A stretch of DNA of 14,209 bases from Thiobacillus sp. (GTDB lineage: Bacteria; Pseudomonadota; Gammaproteobacteria; Burkholderiales; Thiobacillaceae): contig NZ_JANJXQ010000037.1 of the NCBI RefSeq assembly GCF_024708915.1, positions 1 through 14,209 of the forward strand. The letters are read 5' to 3'. Positions 10,024 through 14,209 of the stretch are shown piece after piece (position 1 is the first letter of the stretch; every line of letters begins with the position of its first letter). A model generated the notes under the pieces. That model was not told the DNA's origin, made no database searches, and saw only the letters and a program-made list of their open reading frames with translations. A program made the translations under genes and the position numbers.

Positions 10024-11469
10024 ATGCGCGATTTCCTCATTCAATTTGCGCCCGCGCTGCCCGAGATCTTCGTGCTGGCGATGGTCTCGCTGATCCTGCT
10101 GGTCGATGCCGCGGTCGATGACGGCAAGCGCACCATCGCCTATGTGCTGTCGCTCGTCACGCTGGCGGGTGCGGCTTTCCTCACCGTGCGCGATTTCTCG
10201 ACCATGCCGGTGCTGGCGCTCGGCGGCCTCTTCATCGACGACGCGCTGGCCGACGTGCTGAAGCTGTTTCTCTACCTGACCGTCGCGGCGGTGCTGGTGT
10301 ATTCGCGCGACTATCTGCGCGAGCGTGGACTCTACAAGGGCGAGTTCTTCGTGCTGTCGTTGTTCGCGCTGCTGGGCATGATGGTGATGGTGTCGGCCAG
10401 CCATTTCCTCACCCTGTATCTCGGCCTCGAACTGCTGTCCTTGTCGCTGTACGCCATGGTCGCGCTGCAGCGCGATTCCAGCATGGCGACCGAGGCGGCG
10501 ATGAAATATTTCGTGCTCGGCGCGCTGGCGTCGGGCATGCTGCTCTACGGCATGTCGATGGTCTACGGCGTCACCGGCTCGCTGGCGCTGGGCGACATGG
10601 CGCAGAGGCTTTCCGACGGCACCGACCTGCGCATTCCGCTGGTATTCGGCATCGTCTTCATCGTCGCCGGTCTGGCGTTCAAGCTCGGCGCGGTGCCGTT
10701 CCACATGTGGGTACCCGACGTCTATCACGGTGCACCGACCGCAATGACGCTGTTCATCGGCTCCGCGCCCAAGATCGCCGCATTCGCCTTCACGGTGCGC
10801 ATCCTCGGCCAGGGACTGGAGTCGCAGGTGGCGGAATGGCGCGACATGCTGGTGATCCTGGCGGTGCTGTCGATGGCCGTGGGCAACATCGCCGCCATCG
10901 CGCAGAGCAACCTCAAGCGCATGTTTGCTTATTCGACGATCTCGCACATGGGGTTCATGCTGCTCGGCATCCTGGCGGGCTCGCAGAGCGGCTACGGCAG
11001 CGCGATGTTCTACGTGCTGGTGTACGCGCTGATGAGCCTGGGCGGCTTCGGCATGATCCTGCTGCTGTCGCGTGCCGGCTTCGAGGCCGACCAGCTCGAC
11101 GATTTCAAGGGACTCAACCGCCGCAGCCCGTGGCTGGCTTTCCTGATGCTGATGCTGATGTTCTCGATGGCCGGCATTCCGCCCGCGGTGGGCTTCTATG
11201 CCAAGCTCGCCGTGCTGCAGGCGGTCGTTGAAATCGGCTACGTGTGGCTGGCTGTGGTGGCCGTCCTGTTCTCGCTGATCGGCGCGTTCTACTACCTGCG
11301 CGTCGTCAAGCTGATGTATTTCGACGCGCCGCGCGATACCGCGCCGATCGTTGCCAGCCCCGATGCCCGTCTCATCATGTCGGCCAACGGCCTGGCCGTG
11401 CTGGCGCTCGGCATCCTGCCGCAACCGCTGATGGCGATATGCGTGACCGCCATCGGCGCGTCTTTCTGA
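10024..11469 (+). CDS. nuoN: NADH-quinone oxidoreductase subunit N (NuoN)
   Basis: This 481-residue membrane protein is the proximal antiporter-like subunit, next to NuoK. The characteristic motifs are [19 protein letters not shown], with channel residue E136, and [21 protein letters not shown], with K220 and H227. The central [19 protein letters not shown] segment and the [18 protein letters not shown] segment near the end are also typical. About fourteen helices can be drawn and the length matches bacterial NuoN. AAGG at 10013-10016, overlapping the nuoM stop, is the likely ribosome binding site for the ATG at 10024. This is the last core complex I gene. A GC-rich hairpin follows 10 nt after its stop. 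Confidence 0.97.
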   Translation: MRDFLIQFAPALPEIFVLAMVSLILLVDAAVDDGKRTIAYVLSLVTLAGAAFLTVRDFSTMPVLALGGLFIDDALADVLKLFLYLTVAAVLVYSRDYLRERGLYKGEFFVLSLFALLGMMVMVSASHFLTLYLGLELLSLSLYAMVALQRDSSMATEAAMKYFVLGALASGMLLYGMSMVYGVTGSLALGDMAQRLSDGTDLRIPLVFGIVFIVAGLAFKLGAVPFHMWVPDVYHGAPTAMTLFIGSAPKIAAFAFTVRILGQGLESQVAEWRDMLVILAVLSMAVGNIAAIAQSNLKRMFAYSTISHMGFMLLGILAGSQSGYGSAMFYVLVYALMSLGGFGMILLLSRAGFEADQLDDFKGLNRRSPWLAFLMLMLMFSMAGIPPAVGFYAKLAVLQAVVEIGYVWLAVVAVLFSLIGAFYYLRVVKLMYFDAPRDTAPIVASPDARLIMSANGLAVLALGILPQPLMAICVTAIGASF

Positions 11470-11479
11470 ACTAAATCAC

Positions 11480-11503
11480 GCCGGAGCAGGTCTGTGCTCC
11501 GGC
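11480..11503 (+). promoter_or_regulatory. Perfect 9-bp hairpin between nuoN and the DUF2818 gene
   Basis: GCCGGAGCA (11480-11488) and TGCTCCGGC (11495-11503) pair perfectly around a 6-nt loop. The stem is stable and GC-rich. The following sequence has only four consecutive Ts, at 11512-11515, nine bases after the stem, so it is a poor intrinsic terminator. It could be a weak attenuator, an RNase barrier protecting the 3' end of the nuo message, or a processing site separating complex I genes from the two small downstream genes. The structure is seen directly. The role is inference. Confidence 0.6.
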
Positions 11504-11525
11504 ATCGCCCGTTTTCGGAACCATC

Positions 11526-11828
11526 GTGAATTTTTCCACTTCTCTACTGCTGATTCTGGCCTTCGTCGGGGCCAACCTGCCGTTTCTTGCCAGGCGTATT
11601 TTTTTCGTCGTCCAGCCCAAGTCCGGCAGCAAGGCCTTTTCCTGGCAACTGCTGGAACTGATCGTACTGTTCTTCGTGGTCGGCGGCATCGCGCTGCTGC
11701 TGGAAGGCAAGCTCGGCGACGTCCACAAGCAGAACTGGGAGTTCTACGCGATCAACGCCGCACTGTTCGTGGTGTTTGCCTACCCGGGATTCGTCTACCG
11801 CTATCTGTGGCGGCGGCGCGGGGCGTAG
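11526..11828 (+). CDS. DUF2818 family small membrane protein
   Basis: This 100-residue protein matches my memory of the DUF2818 family, which in betaproteobacteria is typically found directly after nuoN. Its function is not known. Three hydrophobic segments are visible at about residues 4-22, 42-61 and 72-93, with basic residues between the first two (RR at 23-24, then K33, K37) and a basic C-terminal end (RYLWRRRGA). There is no signal peptide and there are no cysteines. The start is GTG at 11526. There is no internal methionine, so no ATG alternative exists in frame. The ribosome binding site is weak. It lies 56 nt after nuoN and 5 nt before the S4-domain gene. Position suggests a complex I assembly or accessory role, which is inference only. 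Confidence 0.85.
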   Translation: MNFSTSLLLILAFVGANLPFLARRIFFVVQPKSGSKAFSWQLLELIVLFFVVGGIALLLEGKLGDVHKQNWEFYAINAALFVVFAYPGFVYRYLWRRRGA

Positions 11829-11833
11829 GCGAC

Positions 11834-12058
11834 ATGGCCACGATTGAATTCACCTTGCGCGGCGAACACGTCGCGCTGTGCGACCTGCTCAAACTCGCCG
11901 GCATCGCCGACAGCGGCGGCCAGGGCAAGCTGATGATCGCCAATGGCGACGCGACGGTCGACGGCCAGCCGGAGAGCCGCAAGACGGCGAAAATCCGGGC
12001 GGGCCAGACGGTGAGCTGCCTCGGGCAGACGGTTCGAGTCGTGGCGCCTGACGCCTAA
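11834..12058 (+). CDS. ybcJ: YbcJ-like S4-domain RNA-binding protein
   Basis: This 74-residue protein is a free-standing S4 domain, a small RNA-binding fold related to those in ribosomal protein S4 and some tRNA synthetases and pseudouridine synthases. It matches E. coli YbcJ as I recall it along nearly the whole length: HVALCDLLKLAGIADSGGQ, then GDATVDGQPESRKTAKIRAGQTVS, given here in parts. The segment with VDG and the following R/K residues is the expected RNA-contact surface. The ATG at 11834 gives the family N-terminus. An upstream in-frame ATG at 11807 overlaps the DUF2818 gene and adds nine unrelated residues. The last residues (PDA) extend slightly past the YbcJ end. The TAA overlaps, by four bases, the stop of the convergent gene on the minus strand. 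Its RNA target is unknown. Confidence 0.85.
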   Translation: MATIEFTLRGEHVALCDLLKLAGIADSGGQGKLMIANGDATVDGQPESRKTAKIRAGQTVSCLGQTVRVVAPDA

Positions 12059-12324
12059 AGAAAACAGAAAAAGAAGCGCCCGGAATCGAACTCCACCGCC
12101 AGCCGCGCGCCACGGTTCAGCGCATAGTCCCACGAACCCTTGGTGGCGCAGCCTTCGTGGCATTCGCTCACCCCCGCCGGCGATTCGAGATCGCGTTCGC
12201 GGTCGTACCAGCTCAACAACATGGCGTCGTCGCCCAGCTGCTGCTGCGCGATGGCGGTCGCCAGCTTCAGCGCGGCGTTGAAGTCGAGGCCGAGTTCGGC
12301 GGTATCGAGGCGCAGGGTCTTCAC
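12055..12324 (-). CDS. AF1514/DUF5619-like conserved hypothetical protein
   Basis: This 89-residue protein of unknown function resembles the AF1514 (DUF5619) family from memory. The recognisable part is LDFNAALKLATAIAQQQLGDDAMLLSWYDRERDLESP, cited here as landmarks LDFNAALKLA, DDAMLLSWYDRERD and SECHEGCA, followed by WDYALNRGARLAVEFDSGRF. It contains two cysteines (in SECHEGCA) and no membrane helix. The frame is open to an ATG at 12435, but the extra 37 residues are encoded by the inverted repeat and a low-complexity stretch. GTG at 12324 gives MKTLRLDTAEL and the expected family size. No good Shine-Dalgarno precedes it. It lies downstream of mutS on the same strand with a 124-nt gap, and overlaps the S4 gene's stop by 4 nt (CTAA read as TAA and TAG). 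Confidence 0.72.
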   Translation of the reverse strand: MKTLRLDTAELGLDFNAALKLATAIAQQQLGDDAMLLSWYDRERDLESPAGVSECHEGCATKGSWDYALNRGARLAVEFDSGRFFFCFL

Positions 12325-12341
12325 GACTTGAAAGCGTTTTT

Positions 12342-12418
12342 CATCCGCGAAGAACGCGAAGGAACGCCAGGAAATCTTCCTGTTTTTTTTTCGCGTCCCT
12401 TCGCGTCCTTCGCGGATG
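12342..12418. repeat. Inverted repeat with 26-bp arms between mutS and the AF1514-like gene
   Basis: Arms 12342-12367 and 12393-12418 are complementary at 24 of 26 positions. The two mismatches are A-C in plus-strand RNA but U-G pairs in minus-strand RNA, so the hairpin is completely paired in the mutS transcript. The arms consist of tandem CGCGAAGGA-type words (CGCGAAGAACGCGAAGGAACGC). A smaller hairpin plus a T-tract sits in the 25-nt loop. It begins 31 nt after the mutS stop. This has the look of a dispersed intergenic palindromic element. On the minus strand no U-tract follows, so mutS transcription need not stop here. Confidence 0.82.
12368..12391 (+). terminator. Candidate rho-independent terminator, plus strand
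   Basis: CAGGAA (12368-12373) and TTCCTG (12377-12382) form a 6-bp stem with a 3-nt loop, followed directly by nine Ts (12383-12391). The stem is short and only half GC, but the uninterrupted T-tract is the strongest in the window. It could end readthrough from the nuo-DUF2818-S4 transcript, about 310 nt beyond the S4 stop and antisense to the AF1514-like gene. It is nested within the larger inverted repeat, whose arms could compete with it for folding. Confidence 0.5.
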
Positions 12419-12448
12419 CCTGTCCATCGTTGCACGCACCGTCACTCG

Positions 12449-14209
12449 TCACATCAGCGCCTTCAGCGCATAAAGCATGTCCAGCGCCGCCTTCGGCGTG
12501 AGCGTATCGGGATCGAGCTCGCGCAGCTGATCGAGCGCGGGGTGCGGCGGCGGTGCGTCGTTGGGCAGATGGGCGGCGAACAGATCGCCCTGCGGGCCGG
12601 GCTGCAGCTGCGCGTCTTCGAGTTCGCGCAGGTGGCGCCGCGCCGCGTGGATCACCGGGCTCGGCACGCCGGCCAGCCGCGCGACCTGGATGCCGTAGCT
12701 CTGCGAGGCCGGGCCTTCCTCGACCGCGTGCAGGAACACCAGACCGGCGCCGTGTTCCTTGGCGTCGAGATGCACGTTGACGAGCTGCTTGAATTCGTTG
12801 GCGAGCTGGGTCAGCTCGAAATAATGGGTGGCGAACAGGGTGAAGGCGCGGGTGGCGGCGACCAGATGGCGCGCCACCGCCCACGCCAGCGCCAGACCGT
12901 CGAAGGTGGAGGTGCCGCGGCCGATCTCGTCCAGCAGCACCAGGCTGCTGGCGCTGGCGTTGTGCAGGATGTGCGCGGTCTCGGTCATCTCGACCATGAA
13001 GGTCGAACGCCCGCCGGCGAGATCGTCGGACGCGCCGATGCGGGTGAAGATCTGGTCGATGTCGCCGATCTTCGCCGAGCTGGCGGGCACCCACAGGCCG
13101 CAGCAGGCCAGCAGCGTCACCAGCGCCACCTGCCGCATGTAGGTCGATTTGCCGCCCATGTTGGGGCCGGTGATCAGCAGCATCTGGCGGCTGCGGTTGA
13201 GCGCGGCGTCGTTGGGGATGAAGTGGTCGACCTGCGCCTCGACCACCGGATGACGGCCGCCGCGGATGACGATGCCGGGTTCGCTGCTGTACTCGGGCGC
13301 GCACAGCCTGAGCGTGCCGGCGCGCTCGGCCTGGCTCGCCAGCACGTCGACCTCGGCGAGCGCCGCGGCAATCGCCAGCAGGTCCGGCACGTGCGGCGCC
13401 AGCGATTCCAGCAGCGCGTCGAACAGCGCCTTTTCGCGTGCCAGCGCGCGGTCCTGTGCCGACAGCGCCTTGTCCTCGAAGGCTTTCAGTTCCGGCGTGA
13501 TGTAGCGCTCGGCGTTTTTCAGCGTCTGGCGGCGGCGGTAGTCGTCGGGAACCTTGTCCGATTGCGCGCGGCTGACTTCGATGTAAAAGCCGTGCACCTT
13601 GTTGTATTCGACCTTGAGGGTGCCGATCCCCGAGCGTTCGCGTTCGCGTTTTTCCAGTTCCAGCAGGAAGGCACCGGCGTCGCGCGTCAGCGCGCGCAGC
13701 TCGTCGAGCTCGGCGTCGTAGCCATCGGCAATCACGCCGCCTTCGCGCAGCACGCTGGCGGGCTCCGGCTGGATGGCGCGGGCGAGCAGGGCATGCAGGT
13801 CGGGGCGGGCGGCCAGCGCCGCCTGCAGCGCCGACAGGCGCGCCTGGTCGTCGGGCAGCGCGGCGGCGAGACCGGGCAGCAGGGCGAGGCTGTCGCGCAG
13901 GCCGGAGAGGTCGCGCGGGCGCGCGTTCTTCAGCGCGATGCGGCCGCCGATGCGTTCGACGTCGGCGCAGCCTTTCAGCAGCCGGCTGAGGGAAACGGCG
14001 GCTTCCGGCAGCCCGCTCAGCACGCCGATGGCGTCGCGCCGCCGCATCAGTATTTCACGGTCGCGCAGCGGGTGGTGCAGCCAGTGCCTGAGCAATCGCG
14101 TTCCCATGCCGGTGGCGGTGGTGTCGAGCACCGACAGCAGGGTGGGCGCCGCTTCGCCGCGCAGCGTTTCGGTGAGCTCCAGGTTGCGCCGGGTGGCGGC
14201 GTCGAGCTG
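12449..14209 (-). CDS. mutS: DNA mismatch repair protein MutS, N-terminus outside the window
   Basis: The frame is open to the window edge and gives the last 586 residues of MutS, the ATPase that recognises mismatches. Residue 1 of the fragment corresponds to about residue 267 of the 853-residue E. coli protein, so the mismatch-reading domain and most of the connector are missing only because of the cut. The fragment starts with [11 protein letters not shown], the beginning of the lever domain. Clamp-domain sequence follows, with [16 protein letters not shown]. The ATPase domain has Walker [10 protein letters not shown] (348-356, bases 13142-13168), the STFMVEMTE signature, and Walker [15 protein letters not shown] (D427, E428). 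QGDLF at 540-544 resembles a beta-clamp-binding motif. The C-terminal [19 protein letters not shown] helices resemble the tetramerisation region. Stop is TGA at 12451-12449. Confidence 0.98.
   Translation of the reverse strand, partial: QLDAATRRNLELTETLRGEAAPTLLSVLDTTATGMGTRLLRHWLHHPLRDREILMRRRDAIGVLSGLPEAAVSLSRLLKGCADVERIGGRIALKNARPRDLSGLRDSLALLPGLAAALPDDQARLSALQAALAARPDLHALLARAIQPEPASVLREGGVIADGYDAELDELRALTRDAGAFLLELEKRERERSGIGTLKVEYNKVHGFYIEVSRAQSDKVPDDYRRRQTLKNAERYITPELKAFEDKALSAQDRALAREKALFDALLESLAPHVPDLLAIAAALAEVDVLASQAERAGTLRLCAPEYSSEPGIVIRGGRHPVVEAQVDHFIPNDAALNRSRQMLLITGPNMGGKSTYMRQVALVTLLACCGLWVPASSAKIGDIDQIFTRIGASDDLAGGRSTFMVEMTETAHILHNASASSLVLLDEIGRGTSTFDGLALAWAVARHLVAATRAFTLFATHYFELTQLANEFKQLVNVHLDAKEHGAGLVFLHAVEEGPASQSYGIQVARLAGVPSPVIHAARRHLRELEDAQLQPGPQGDLFAAHLPNDAPPPHPALDQLRELDPDTLTPKAALDMLYALKALM

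Noticed and set aside
6481..11424. A minus-strand open frame of 1647 codons opposite nuoK-nuoN
   Set aside because: It is the complement of nuoL, nuoM and nuoN, which lie in one frame. Rare TTA, CTA and TCA codons in this GC-rich sequence keep the opposite strand open. The product is a His/Arg/Gln/Glu-rich sequence with no domain.
12325..12435. A 37-residue N-terminal extension of the AF1514-like protein to ATG 12435
   Set aside because: The extra residues come from the inverted repeat and the A-tract loop. The family-like sequence starts at the GTG at 12324.
12157..12501. A plus-strand open frame of 114 codons across the AF1514-like gene and the repeat
   Set aside because: It is antisense to a better-supported gene, runs through the palindromic element, and its product has no family character.
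12321..13304. A second minus-strand frame of 327 codons inside mutS
   Set aside because: It is the +1 shadow of MutS and is arginine-rich. The in-frame MutS sequence has every ATPase motif intact.

Overview
This window is GC-rich bacterial chromosome. It reads like a betaproteobacterium: the nuo genes run in the standard E-F-G-H-I-J-K-L-M-N order with separate subunits, nuoN is followed by a DUF2818 gene (to my knowledge a betaproteobacterial arrangement), and NuoG lacks the extra N7 cluster cysteines found in E. coli. The AF1514/DUF5619-type gene and the style of the intergenic repeats would fit Nitrosomonadales or Thiobacillaceae-like bacteria. That finer placement is inference from memory.

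Positions 1-11469 (+ strand) hold the 3' two-thirds of nuoE and complete nuoF, G, H, I, J, K, L, M and N, which encode respiratory complex I (NADH:ubiquinone oxidoreductase). E, F and G form the NADH-oxidising FMN/iron-sulfur arm. I is a two-cluster ferredoxin-like link of the quinone module. H, J, K, L, M and N are membrane subunits that carry proton translocation. Most junctions are overlapping or under 20 nt, as expected for one long transcript. The exceptions are J/K (85 nt), which carries a 30-bp inverted repeat, and N/DUF2818 (56 nt), which carries a perfect 9-bp hairpin.

Positions 11526-12058 (+) continue the operon layout with a small three-helix membrane protein (DUF2818) and a YbcJ-like S4 RNA-binding protein. 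The S4 gene runs tail to tail, with a 4-nt overlap, into a small minus-strand gene recognised as AF1514/DUF5619-like.

Positions 12055-14209 (-) hold the C-terminal two-thirds of mutS and then the AF1514-like gene. The 124 nt between them contain a 26-bp-arm inverted repeat that encloses a plus-strand terminator-like hairpin with nine Ts.

The coding content is mostly ordinary. The unexpected material is the two different repeat elements at gene junctions. One now encodes the last ten residues of NuoJ and separates nuoJ from nuoK. The other separates mutS from its downstream gene. At both junctions a mini-ORF starts in the element and ends overlapping the next start codon. No CRISPR array, tRNA, rRNA, insertion sequence or phage gene was seen, and no stretch longer than about 125 nt lacks a gene.
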